Shown here piece after piece: positions 26,501-38,100 of a stretch of 64,000 bases of DNA (the stretch's first letter is position 1; every line of letters starts with the position of its first letter). Below the pieces are notes generated by a model. The model was given only the letters and a program-made list of their open reading frames with translations, was not told the DNA's origin and did no database searches. Origin of the DNA: Plecoglossus altivelis (lineage: Eukaryota > Chordata > Actinopteri > Osmeriformes > Plecoglossidae); contig BROE01000022.1 of NCBI GenBank assembly GCA_036571765.1, forward strand, positions 16,396,487 to 16,460,486. The letters run 5' to 3'. The position numbers and the translations under genes are program-made.

Positions 26501-27895
26501 GGTCTGTCTCTCTGTTGTTGTCTGTTGGAGGAAAAAAGGAGCTGTCTCTGAGAAATGCTCTCTCTATGAACCCTATGGCCCCAAAGCACTGTCGGACTTC
26601 CCGCCAACACAACACTGCCATCTTTTGGCCAAGCCTTCTGTCTGTGTGAAGAAAACTCCCTGAATCGAAACATTCAACATCGTTTTGCCCAGCAACAGAC
26701 ACAGTGTGTGGACTATATAAATTACCTCCAATGACAGACGTAGAGGGAAAAAAAGAAAGAAACTATGTGTCACTTCCATCTGGATGACTTCACACAAGCT
26801 TGGAATAACCCAAACATAACGTCACAGTTTTACCTTTGGGGTCCATGACATCTTGTGTTTCATGGTTTCATCACTTTGGTCCTTTTCTTTGAACACTTTG
26901 AAGATGTGCAATTGCAATAGCAACAGGCATTTCCTTTTGCTTAATTCACTGGGTATGATAAGAAAACGTCTTTGCAGCCTTTTCTGAACGTTTTGGGGAT
27001 TTTGAAACAGGCATTCTGGAGGCTGTGTAAAAACGATGGCAAGTGATGAGCGTTTCACAACAAACGCAAGTAACTGCTGTAGACAGGTTTTGAATCCATT
27101 GAGGTATTGAAATCCTCCAGGTCTCTAGTCATCTCTCTCCTTGTCGTGTCTTTCAACAAAAAAAGATGAGATTGAAGGAGTCTAGTGTGGAATCTTGACT
27201 TTCAGGGCCAGTTAGGAAGGACACGAGGACTGGATGGAAGAAGGGATCAAGTAAACATCTACAAAGAGTTAACCTCGGACTGTGAGTCAGCCTGAATGCA
27301 CTGCACTCCCAGCCACACAGGACTACCGGAGTCTGAAGTTGCATAACAAGTAGCCCACAGTGTCTGCATGCATCAAGGCTGAACCCTGAAACATTTCCTT
27401 TCTCTCCATGACACGCAAGTAGTGAAGACATGTAGAACACACATATGTGTAACATGTATAACATATACTGTTGTAAAACAGAAGAGAGTGAGTGGAGCTG
27501 GCCAAGGTAGTGGGCAACTGAGGTGGGCGGAAACAGTATTGCCTGACCTGGCATCACTTACATTTGACAGACCAGTTTGAAGGGCCCTAATAAACAGTGC
27601 ATCCTTAGCGACATTGGCCCTATTCAAGCCTCAATAGCACAAAACTCATAATGATCATAATCATACATTTTTTACCATTTGGAATTCAACTTTATTTTAC
27701 AAGATGGTCCGTCCTCACTTAATATGGAGTAAAAGGCAAGATCATATTTCACACAGCCTGTTAGTTTGTGGTATCTACATAACAAATATATTAAGATATA
27801 TAAAGGTATTCAGCAGTAAAATTCAAGTAAGAGGTATTCGCGATGACTGAAAGATGCACCAACGCCCACTTAATTCTGCCCTCCTCCAGTAGAAG
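23531..27895. other. Intergenic region between map4k4 and ubxn4
   Basis: I recognise no gene. It contains a degenerate TCTAGTCTAATCTGGT-type array at about 24420-24670, a (GT)n at about 25436-25490 and a (CA)n at about 25755-25840. The longest frames (for example 152 aa minus, 26215-26673) resemble no family I know and lack good splice context. Confidence 0.6.
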
Positions 27896-27898
27896 TAA

Positions 27899-27950
27899 AC
27901 TACATATCCCATAACTAGCGGCAGCCTTCTCTAAAAACTACATTTCCCTG
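27899..27950 (+). promoter_or_regulatory. ubxn4: Two ZNF143/THAP11-type SBS motifs in the ubxn4 promoter
   Basis: ACTACATATCCCATA (27899-27913) and ACTACATTTCCCTG (27937-27950) both fit the ACTACAnnTCCC core of the ZNF143/THAP11 binding site. Both lie 100-150 bp upstream of the ubxn4 ATG, in the same orientation. This motif is typical of TATA-less housekeeping promoters. Binding here is an inference. Confidence 0.6.
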
Positions 27951-28048
27951 GTCTGTGTAGTTCCGTGATGAGATTGAAGGTTCTAGGTACTCAGGGTAGA
28001 TGTGACTGAAGATTGAATATTATAACATAAAAGACAACAAATTGAAGA

Positions 28049-30510
28049 ATGCGCTGGTTTGAAGGGTCTATTCCAGCTGCTATTGCCGCGGCCAAGCAAC
28101 AGAACTTTGTTTTCGTCGTCGTTATAACAGGTAACAGTTGTAATATTAGCTCGCTCGCTAGTTTGACATCGTCGTCAAGCGTTGAATATCTTGCTGCTGG
28201 CTCATTACAGTAGATCAGCATGCTAACCAGTTGAATGATTCGTAGAAAACGTAGTCTACTCTAGCTAAGCTATGAGCGCTGTCACTAGCTGTCACCGGCC
28301 TTTGTGAACCAAATAAGCGGTCATTGTCAAGAAAACATGACATATTACAAACGAATAGGAATGTCAGTTTTGTAAAGCCAAATGTGTGGGGCTGAAGAGC
28401 TACTAATGCTAGCTAGCATAGCTTGTAAGCTAGCTGCTAGTTTGCTGTGTCTACACAGTAATGGCAAGCTGTGACGCTGTTGACAGGTGACTAGCTTTTG
28501 ATAGCTTTGGTTACAGTTTTGTTAGAAATAATGAACTAGTAAGTTGCTGACGTAACTTGACGATTTTTTAGTGACAACGTAAGTAACATGTCAATTCATA
28601 ATGTTTTTGTGTGGCCAGTTTAAGGTCAAATAATTTGGCGTAGCTGTTCCAGTGGCACTTGGTGGATGTCGTGAGTGACTCAACACTTCTGAAAAATCTT
28701 TTCTTGACCCCCCAGGCGACGATGAGCAGTCCACACAAATGGTTTCCAGTTGGGAGGACGACATAGTTGCCGACGCGTCCCTTAACACTTGTGTCGCAAT
28801 TAAGGTGGATGCCAAGAGGTACCATAACAGCTTTTGACCTAAGTAACATTGCGAACACGGTTAATTTAATTGTGCTACAGGACATGACACGGTTTTCTCT
28901 TTCCTTTACAGTGAGACATGTGTTCAGTTCTCCCAAATCTGTATCCTTTCACTGCCGCCCACCAGGTTGATCAATCACTATGTTGCTGCTGTTTCATTGC
29001 TAACTAACTTGCCCTGTTTGTGTTCCACTGTCAGCTGCTTGGCTATATTACTTATCAACCGTAAAGTGCTACCTACCGCTATAGTTGATGTTGTTTTAGG
29101 AAATACGTCAAAGCTGCAGTAGCGTATTGTGAAAGACCGCCAGAATGTGGATGGCATTCCTCCCACAACCAAAGTAGGCTTATCTGAAATAGGCTTATCT
29201 TTTGCGGCTTGCGGGGGGCACCGATACGGGGTGGGAATCGTCGTCACAGCCAGGCCTCCCAGGAAGGCTACGTGTGCTGACCGGCCCCTTAACCCGGCCC
29301 CTCACTCAGATCCAGTGGTGTGCATCCCCTCCAGCTTCTTCATCGGGGAGAACGGCATCCCTCTGGAGGTGATCGCCGGCAGCGTTCCTGCCGAGGAGCT
29401 TCGGAAGAGAATCGACAAAGTCAAAGAGGTAAACGAGCTTCCTGACTCTCAGACTTGCGCCCGGGGTGTTTGGTTTCTGACATCCTGTGCGTGCGTGCGT
29501 GCGTGTGCGATTGCAGATGCACGCTCAGCAGATTCGGGCAGGGGCGGAGGCGGTCGCCCCCCAGGCTGAGATGGGGCTCCCCATGGAAGCCCCACTTCCA
29601 GAGGAGCAGGCCCCAGCCCCGGTCACAGCTCTCCCGCTGTCCCCCCCGGCTCCGCAAGACCTCCAGCCCACCCGGACACCAGCCACAGAGTCCACAGCCA
29701 CACCTTCGACGTCTAAAGGTGACACTAACGAATCCGCTGAAGACTAGCTCGGTGCGAATCAACGGCATTCAGTCTGGTCGTATCGTTCCAACGACAACAT
29801 GGATGATAACACGTTTAGCTTTGTCACCTCTTCCATCCAGAATCCCTGTCCAGGCCTGCCGACGGGGGCGGGGCTTCTGGTCATGTGACCCCCGGCGAGG
29901 ACAGGAGCACCTCATCGGACGACGCCTCCGCCAGCTCTCAACCCGATGAGGGCCTGGATGCCAAGGTGGAACGGTAGGGAAACGTACTCACACACACACA
30001 TACGATCCCACACACACGTGTACATAATGCACTCAGTAAGTCTACTTCCACACCGACTGACCAATCTGGCTTTTTCTTCTCTTCTATGGGTTCCTTTTCC
30101 TGTCCAGGTTGACAAAGCGTCTAGAGGAGAGAAGAGAGCAGAAGAAGAAAGTGGAGGAGGAGGTAACTCCTGACGTGGCTGAGGTGGTCAGGCAGGAAGT
30201 GAGGCGCTCTGTCGCCGCAGGCTGGGGGAGATATGTCTGGATGTGGTGATGCAGTCTGGTGTATGTCTGCATATTCAGGGCGAGATCAAGAAGGAGATGG
30301 AGAGGAGGAAGCAGGGCAAGGAGATACTGGACTTCAAGAAGAAGCAGGAGGAGGATAAGACCAAGCGGCTGCTGGATGAGAGGAACAAGGAGAAGGCAGA
30401 GGAGAAGGCAGCCAGGGAGCGTGTCAAGCAGCAGATTGCCCTGGTATGAAGGCCTCTCTCTCTCTCCTTCCCTTTCTCTCTCTCTCCTTCCCTTTCTCTC
30501 TCTCTCCTTC

Positions 30511-30541
<31 letters not shown>

Positions 30542-33378
30542 ATTTTTTGCTCTTCCCCTGTCCTTTCTTCCTCCTCCTCCCTCTTTCTTCCACTCTCTTT
30601 TTGTCCTGTCTCCGTTTCTGTCTCGCTCCCTTTATTTTTCCTCCCCTTGTCGTCCTGTTCCTCCTCTCCTCCTCTCCACCGTCCTGCAGCGAGCGTGGAC
30701 ACTGGAGGTCAGATCTCATGAGCCCAGCAGAAGTAGAGCCTCAGGTCCCAGTCATGGTGCATTCAGCACTAGAGGCTGCTGGATGTGTCAGCAGATACTC
30801 CACCGCCCCCTACTGACTGGCATGCAACCCTGCAGTCCACTGTGGATTCAGACCATAATTAAATCCAAGTGAATTCGAGATAGCTTCATAGATACATTAT
30901 TAATCCCTTAAGGGAAATGAGAGAATTGATTCTGAGCTGGTGGAATCGCACATAAAATGAGCAAGGAGGAGTGAGATGTGTGTGTGTGACGTGAGGCTTG
31001 TGCGCCCCTCTCCCTCCCCCCGCCAGGACCGCGCCGACCGGGCAGCCCGCTACGCTCAGAACCAGGAGGAGCTGGAGACGGCCCGGCTGGCAGCCCTGCA
31101 GGCCAGACAGGCGGAGCAGGAAGCCCGCAGAGAGACCCTGAACAGAGAGAGGAGGTACGAAGCCTTTCACCTGCCTCACATCAGGGCTTCCTTTTGTCCT
31201 CCTCCTAGAGTCATATAGTGAATCGAGTTGAATGTTGACTTCATTGTTAGAGGAGATATCTTTAAAAAAAATTGTTTTAATTATTTTTAGATCATTTTGT
31301 TTTATTTGACACAACCATATTATGTGTTGTGGATCTACAATCTGTTCTTTCTGTGTTCTGGCGTGAAGCTGATATGTGCGTGTTCCCCCCCAGCACCATT
31401 GCTAGGATACAGTTCCGTCTCCCAGATGGGTCCTCCTTCACCAACCAGTTCCCCTCAGAGAGCAGGCTGCAGGAGGCACGGCAGTTTGCTGCTCAGGTTA
31501 GTCTCCCTCTCGCGCTCACTCTCTCTCCGTGTCTCCCTCTTTGTCTCTCCCTCTCTCTCTTTTCCTCTCTCTCACACTCTCTTCCTCTCTCCCCCCGCCC
31601 CCGTCTATGTGGCGTCCTTGCATCAGTTACTGGCACATTGTCACATTGAACTATAGATACGTTATACCACCTGAATAGAGAGACCATTAGCTTCCAGATA
31701 GCTTATTATTGCTAGACAGAGAGAGGCATCGATTGATCAGCTACCAACCCGTATACGTTATTACCAGACGGGTGGCATGGCTACGTTCCACATTTTCTTC
31801 ACAGTCCTACGTTTCTAACCCTAACTCTAACCACAACTGTTTGTCTCTTTTCAGGAAGTAGGCAATCGCTACGGTAACTTCTCCCTGGCGACCATGTTTC
31901 CGCGGAGGGAGTTCACCGGGGAGGACCTGGGGAAGACCCTGCTGGAGCTCGAGCTGGCTCCCAGCGCCTCGGTGGTCCTTCTGCCGGTGAGCTGCACACA
32001 CACCTGACGCTGCCACTCACAAACACACCAACACACATCTGACCCCCCCCACACACACACACACCTGACACTCCCACTCACAAACACACCAACACACATC
32101 TGACTATCCTGACACTTGGAAACATCCATCTTCCATGGCTTAAAGCAGACACTCTAACATCACATCCGACCCCCCCCCGCTACCACACAGCGACACTCCT
32201 GGATATACTCCCTCCACTCTCGATCAAGACACTCCACTCAACCACAAGGAAGGATCCATACAGTCTGGAGTCGCACTGACCCCCCCACAACAACACAGTG
32301 TATCCTCAACCTTCACTGAGGGACTCCAAGTCACACGTCGACAGCTTCTTCCACTCACAAACACACCAACGACACATCTGACCCCCCCGGGTTTCACCAA
32401 CATCTATCTTCTCCTTTTCACAAGTCACTGAGCACACGGCCATCTTCAGGATCTGATTGGCCACTGGCGGATAAGAAAAAGGTATCAAACACAAGCTTTT
32501 CCAGTACAGGGATGGAGTAGAGTAAAAGTCCAAACTAATTTGACTCAGTATATACCCACTCAGAACGCCGACAAAAAGCAAGTTTCTGAATAAAAGTCAC
32601 AACCTCGTGACCAATTGACAACCAAAGCTTTTCCCAGGATTCTTGTGTAGCTACCTGTTCTCCTCCTCCACACACACCGAGATACTCGTGAGGCAGCACT
32701 GTCCCTCCACCCCCCCCCATACATCAGGACGGTGACAACAAGCACTTTCACAAAATGACGAAACAGTTAAGAACCAAAGTCAATTCGTTGTGTGTCTCTC
32801 CCTCCCTCTCTGCAGCAAACAGGGCGTCCGGCCCACTCGGTGGTGCAGTCGTCCGAGGGAGGTCTGTGGGCTCTGCTAGGCTCCATCCTCTACCCCCTGC
32901 TGGCCGTCTGGAGGTTCCTCACCAGCTTCCTGGTCACTAGCCAGAGCCCTGCCCCCTCCTCCAACCCCTCCCAGAGACCTGGCACTGCCCCCGCCTCGGG
33001 TACCGCTGGTGGGGAACCAAAGAGGTGAGGGCCTGGGGTCCCGACCCCTACCACCCTGCCTCACCTCAGAGCTAGCCTGGCAGTGTGCTGGAGTAGGGGA
33101 AATAAGAGAGGCTTGTTGATCTGGGGAGTCTGTCGTTGCAGAACAGTTCAACTGCTGTCACAATTGTCCTAAATATGCCACTGGCTAATTCTCTTCTTCT
33201 CTCTTTATGTTTCTGTCTTCATTACTGCCTCTGACGCAGGGAGTCCCTTCGCAAGCGCACAATGGAGAAGAGACCAGAGGACTTCAAGAAGGACGGAAAG
33301 ATCCACAGACTCCGCACCCAGGAGGACAGCGAGGACGACAACAACACCTGGAACGGGAACTCCACCCAGCAGATGTAG
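28049..33378 (+). CDS. ubxn4: UBXN4 (UBX domain protein 4, erasin/UBXD2), complete, 13 exons, 532 aa
   Basis: Exons: 28049-28130, 28716-28818, 28912-28940, 29310-29428, 29517-29718, 29841-29973, 30108-30162, 30279-30443, 31027-31154, 31394-31496, 31855-31986, 32816-33024, 33240-33378. Phase was checked across every junction and the total of 1599 nt ends in TAG. In order: a UAS/thioredoxin-like N-terminal domain (about 1-115, ending IPLEVIAGSV), a variable Pro/Ser linker (about 112-220), a charged coiled coil (about 222-337), a UBX domain (about 339-417) with the p97-contacting FPR motif in TMFPRREF, a hydrophobic membrane hairpin (about 433-460), and a conserved C-terminal tail NNTWNGNSTQQM. 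The human protein is 508 aa, an ER and nuclear-envelope membrane protein that recruits p97/VCP to ER-associated degradation. Same layout, slightly longer linker. Intron 11 holds an inverted nmi fragment. Confidence 0.97.
30449..30690. repeat. (CT)n-rich tract in ubxn4 intron 8
   Basis: Three near-identical CTCTCTCTCCTTCCCTTT units, then a pure CT run and a degenerate pyrimidine tract, immediately after the exon 8 donor. Confidence 0.88.
31990..32392. repeat. CA/C-rich minisatellite in ubxn4 intron 11
   Basis: Units of about 60 bp containing CACTCACAAACACACCAAC plus an ACATCTGACCCCCC tail occur near 32010 and 32070 and again at about 32350-32390. The last copy directly abuts the inverted nmi fragment. 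Confidence 0.75.
32400..32668 (-). pseudogene. Inverted duplicate of nmi exon 5 end, intron 5 and exon 6 start
   Basis: The reverse complement of this segment matches nmi 47006-47273 base for base over about 250 bp, including the donor and acceptor of nmi intron 5. One extra base lies near the exon 5 end, and the match stops after GATAGATGT in exon 6. Because an intron is included, this is not a retroposed copy. It sits between a CA-rich minisatellite and an ordinary intron tail. It is non-functional as a gene fragment, and either a very recent segmental event or an assembly artefact. Confidence 0.9.
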
Positions 33379-34042
33379 CGCAATAACACGTGTCCTCTCT
33401 CTGCCTCTCTCTCTTCCTCTCTCTCTCTACCTCTCTCTCTGTTTCTCTTCCTCTCTCTGAAGCGGTGTGACTTTGTCGAGTGCGTGCCGTCGGTGTAACT
33501 GAAGATTACGCTGATTCTTAGGGCTATGTTTATTTGTTTACCAACCTTCCCCCCTTCCCCGATCATCCGAGCTTGTTAAGTCCTCCTGCTTCTTCCTGCA
33601 TGGGTAGATATAATCAAGGTAACCCACCCCTCCATGGACTTGAACAGACCCTTCCCCCGTCCCCCGTCCCCTCTCTTTGTGTTGAAACTACTAAATGCTT
33701 CAGCCTCCCCTGACCAGGTGTCTGTGTGTGTGTGGGGGAGGTCAGGGGTCAGCGCCGGCCAAGGAACTTCTCTCCAGTCAGTTAACGTGTCTAACGGCTG
33801 CAGAGGAGCAGTGAGTGTTTGATTGAACTGTAAGCCAGCTGGGTGTGGCCGGACGAGCATGTGAGCGGCTGGAGCGAGCGGGGGGTGGGTGTGCATAGAC
33901 AAGTTTTCTACCCTGGCTGTAGGGCCCCTGCTGGCAGAGACTGCCTTGGCAGTAGAATGTGTTTCTACAAGGTGAACATGAGCGATCACTGGAACTGCTC
34001 ATGTATGTAACAATGGCAAAAGATGATGATGATGATAATAAT

Positions 34043-34065
34043 AATAAAACATGTTTTTCAATAAA
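34043..34065 (+). terminator. ubxn4: ubxn4 polyadenylation signals
   Basis: Two AATAAA hexamers, at 34043-34048 and 34060-34065, lie about 670 bp after the ubxn4 stop and precede a T-rich stretch. They define a plausible 3' end. Confidence 0.75.
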
Positions 34066-34616
34066 TGATGTTTTTTTGTATTTTTGAGTACATTCTGAAG
34101 GTAGTCAAGTAGGTGTTAGTTTGTACACTGAGCCAGATGGAAGTTATTACAATGTTATTGTTTCTTTATAAATACAATTACTGCCAAGGTTTGACAATCA
34201 TAATCTCATTCAAAAGGTGTAGTAATGACTTCAATGAGCGTAGGGATCAGTAAGGCTCAGATTTATAAAATCGATCTAAAATGAGGACATTCCTGTGCAT
34301 AGACATTCATTACGATTGCAATTCAAACCCATTTGTCCCTGATTTAAAGTTTCTGTTGGCAAGCATCACTGCTAAAAAAGGCACTGTAAGTCAGCGGTCA
34401 TGCATTTCAACTCATTTCACATCTTATTGCACTTCTACCAATCTCTCCACAAGATGTGGAAAAAGTTGGATTTTTTTTCATAAGTTCTATGTAAGTATCT
34501 GAACTCAATGCCTGTGTGTTAACTAAAACACTCTCTGGTAAACACATAAATCCCACAACTCAAATCCCTCTTCGCGAAGAGGCAGACAGAACACTTCATC
34601 GCCGTGCCTGCGTCTC
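34066..34616. other. Tail-to-tail interval between ubxn4 and parp14
   Basis: About 550 bp without a coding frame. It must hold the 3' UTR of parp14 on the minus strand. I did not find a canonical AATAAA for parp14 in it. Confidence 0.6.
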
Positions 34617-35198
34617 TCAGACGGTCTTGAAGCTGATGAGGTAGTCTGGGTAGGCCCCAGCGTCACAGAACACCACGTAGATAAAAGGCTGCTGCAGGTT
34701 GTCCACGGCGCAGTCGTACAGGTCGGACGCAGGGTCGCTGGGGTTCAAGGGGTCAGGCTCCAGGATTCCTGACCTCCCTAAGCAGGGTTTACCCACCAGG
34801 ACCCGGGCGCGATACATGTACTTGAGCCCGCTGGGGTCAGGGTTGGAGTACGTGTCCTGGCAGGAGTACCAGGACTCCCTGGCAAAGTAGGTTCCGTTGC
34901 CAAACGCTGTCGCTGTGGAAGAACCCAAAAAAGTCTAATCAGAGGGACACTTGTGAAATCAGGGCGTTTTTTTCCGAAGCCTGCTAAGAAATGTTGCTAG
35001 GAAAAAAGGGACGTCGTAGCTACCGTTCCTCCCACAGAAACTCCTGTTGAAGCCATTGGTGGTGATCTTAAGGGAGATTTCCTTCGTGGTCCCATGGTAG
35101 AGGTACATCTCGTTCTTTGCTTTGGGGTACTTCTTGTCCACACCTTGCTTCTTCACAGCGTACCTCTGCCACTGGTTCTTGCTCTGAATCCTCTGGAT
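34617..35198 (-). other. parp14: parp14 ADP-ribosyltransferase catalytic exons (H-Y-I)
   Basis: The last two exons (35024-35198 and 34617-34912) encode the ART fold. LYHGT supplies the NAD-binding histidine and GNGTYFA the tyrosine. At the position of the PARP1 catalytic glutamate the sequence reads IYVVF, so the third residue is isoleucine. Human PARP14 has leucine there. Loss of the glutamate is the hallmark of mono-ADP-ribosyl transfer in this subfamily. The C terminus, AYPDYLISFKTV, matches the family ending. Confidence 0.9.
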
Positions 35199-38100
35199 CT
35201 GAAAACGAGACCGACATACAGCCAGTGAAGTCTCTGACGCGAGATTCGAGTTTAGCATTTACGAAACAAGGACTACAGACGATACGAGGCACTAAAGCCA
35301 GCTCGTTTACCTTGACCACTTGGATTTTCTTTTGTGTCGGAGTATTTGGATTGTGGCTTGTTTGGAGAAACTCGTTCTCAACACCCTGGTACTCTGGTGA
35401 TGAGGACACCAGGTCAACAACGGACAAGTCCTTGGAATCCATTTTGGTCCAGTTTGGCGGAGGTTGGATAACAGCTGTAAAAAATACATACAAAGTCTTA
35501 CAAAATGTCCCTCACCTCATGTCACTAACATTTTAGGGCCATCAGACAAATGCCCTTGATGTGAGAATAGTTTGACCTCCTTACCCATGTCTCCATCAAC
35601 TCTCAGAGTCCTCTTGACGTGGGAAGATCTTCCTCTACTGTCTTTCTGCTGCAAGGTGTTGAGGTCCACCATGTACGTCTCCCCCTGGTGGCTGTATTTG
35701 AAACTACCTTTTTTCCCATGTAAAGCCAATTCCAGATCATAGCTGAGACTGGAGTCCAGCTCCCTCCAGATCTCCCCGTCCCCGGCCTCCCAGCGCACAG
35801 TCTTCCTCAGCCTGCTCTCCTCTTCTGCCCGGTTCTCCCGATCCTTGGCCTTCTGAAGGAAGTCTTTGATCTGGAGGACCGAGTCCAGCACGTCCTCCTT
35901 CTTACCCGAGATGGTCACCCCATCCTGGGACGCAGCCACCAGGACCTGCACCTGGTTCTTCTGGCTGAGGGCCACGATGGCCTCCTTCTCCGGCTCCAGG
36001 AGGAGGCCCAGGTGGCTGCAAGGCACTGCCTGGCTGACGCACTCCTCGGAGAGCAAAGAATCCAGGTACGCCTTCACCTGAGCCAGGCTGGCTGGAGAGA
36101 TGCCCCACACCTGCAACTCCATGCTGGGGAAAGGCACAGAAGCAGTGGCTTGGTCCAGGCACACTGGAGGTTTGGTAAGAGTCTGGGTGGAACCGGTTTT
36201 GGTAGGTTTCTGGATGATCGGGTAGATTTTTTTTGATGTGGTTTTAGTGGCTGAAGGAAAAGGAGAAGGTCCACAAATTAAGAGTGCTACTTCTCAAAGA
36301 GATTGACAAATATAATCACTTGTAGTAGGAGTGTGGCACATTCTTGTGTCACCGCTACAGAGTGTTTTGGTTTAGTATTACAGAAATGTGGAATCCTGAC
36401 CACACCTACCATTGGGTCTAGGTGTCACCTTCTTAAACTTCTTCATAACATCCTCAAAGTCTTTCATCATTGCATGTTGAAATACAACTATGTGTATGGC
36501 GGAGACAGAGGGCTTCGAGAACGTCAGAAGATAGTCTGCTATCGCCGCCATCATGGCATCCCCCACCTGCGAAGCTTGTAGATTGCCAGCACCTGTACAA
36601 GGATTTTACAGGTCAACATCAGTGTCCGATATCATTATATACATGTCATGTTATGGTTCCATCCATCCATACATTGTGACATGAACATACCACGTCATGA
36701 CATGAATGTGACTCGAGATAGATAAAGGACACAGCCACACTCATTCTCACCGGTTCCCAGAGCTGGAAAGGAGACAGATTGGGCCTTCAGTTCGTCACAC
36801 ATCTTCAGGGCTGAGAACATGGAGTTGGTGATGTCAGCCTGCTTGGTCTGTCCCACCATGTGTATGATGTGCTTGCTGCGCAGATTCCCAGGCTTGGTGA
36901 GCACCACAGCATCGTCGAGTTGTTTGCCTGATAAATAAATCGTAGGGGGGAAATTCTGAGGAACTTAGACCGTCTCCGATACAAAAACAATCAATCATAC
37001 GCAATTATTTAGTGGGAATTGATCTGATTAAAGCTGTGGTTTTGCTACTCAAGGTAACGGGCTTCGTCAGAGAAGCTAACTCATACCTAGAGCAGTACAC
37101 TCATCCACCACGGTCTGCCCTGCAGCTTTAAGGATGGCCCCGGACACACCTACACAGGAAACAGTGCGCCTTTCAACTACTAACACCTCAGGTGCAACAA
37201 ATATCCCATGGCTGTCAAACAATCAGATTTATTGAGAAAAAAGTGGTACGGTTATTTTTTGTGTCTTTCCACATTTTCTGTTCACGCCGATGTATTATAA
37301 AAACACAGTTTTTTTTATTGAATCGCCAAAAGACGATGCCTGCTGTGATTGGCTGCTGAGATGAGGAACAGGAAGCTGACCTGTGTTCAGGTTGAGGGTG
37401 TTGTTTGTGCTGCTCACGATGACGTCAGTACTCTCCTTGGTAATGTCCCCATGGAGTACTTTGACTTTTACTGGTCCAATTATGATTTCAATTGTGTTGC
37501 CTAAAGAAACAGAGAGTGAAAGATGAGACTATGAAACGAGCTTCTCGTGTGTCTGGTTTGAAACCATTTGAAACCATGTATGAACCATGTACTGACTTTG
37601 CTGACTGCCATCGTCACTCTCAGGGTCTGTTGTCCATGCATCACTGTCATCATCCTCATTGCTGCTATCTTCATCCTTGATTACAGTCAGACAAGCATAA
37701 GCAGCGGTAAATTGAACATTAATCATAAACGCCTACCATTCAATATGCAAAAATCTAAAATCAACCTTTGAACGGACAGTTAAAATAGCAATAACAGAAT
37801 AAAGCTGGAACGTTACAGCAGGTGTTAATTCAGACGTTTCGAAACGTTTGACGTACCATGTGGCTGGACGCCCAGACGGAGAAGCCGTGCTTGAAGGCCT
37901 GTAGGATCTGATCCTGGTCCACCAGCAGGTAGATGAACCTGACCACAGAGGGGCCAGGGAGCTGGGAGAGATGGTCGTCGATGCCCTGGAGAATGGATCC
38001 CACGGAATCAGCCCCAGATAAGCCACCACCACCTGTGACAGGGGCAGATCCATCCGACTTTTAGCACAAGTTGATCTAAAACAGTCACGTCTTTATTGAG

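Noticed and set aside
26215..26673. 152-aa minus-strand frame between map4k4 and ubxn4
   Set aside because: No recognisable family, no convincing splice sites and overlapping alternative frames. Kept only as intergenic sequence.
32306..32581. Short minus-strand frame containing an NMI-like peptide
   Set aside because: Not a separate gene. It is translation of the inverted nmi intron and exon fragment in ubxn4 intron 11.
35866..36236. Plus-strand and second minus-strand frames over the parp14 WWE exon
   Set aside because: They are shadows of the coding frame, which alone carries the WWE pattern and joins in phase to both neighbours.
37733..38053. 106-aa minus-strand frame over parp14 exon 37857-38032
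   Set aside because: Wrong frame. The phase-consistent frame gives the end of macro module 3 (SVVRFIYLLVDQDQ).
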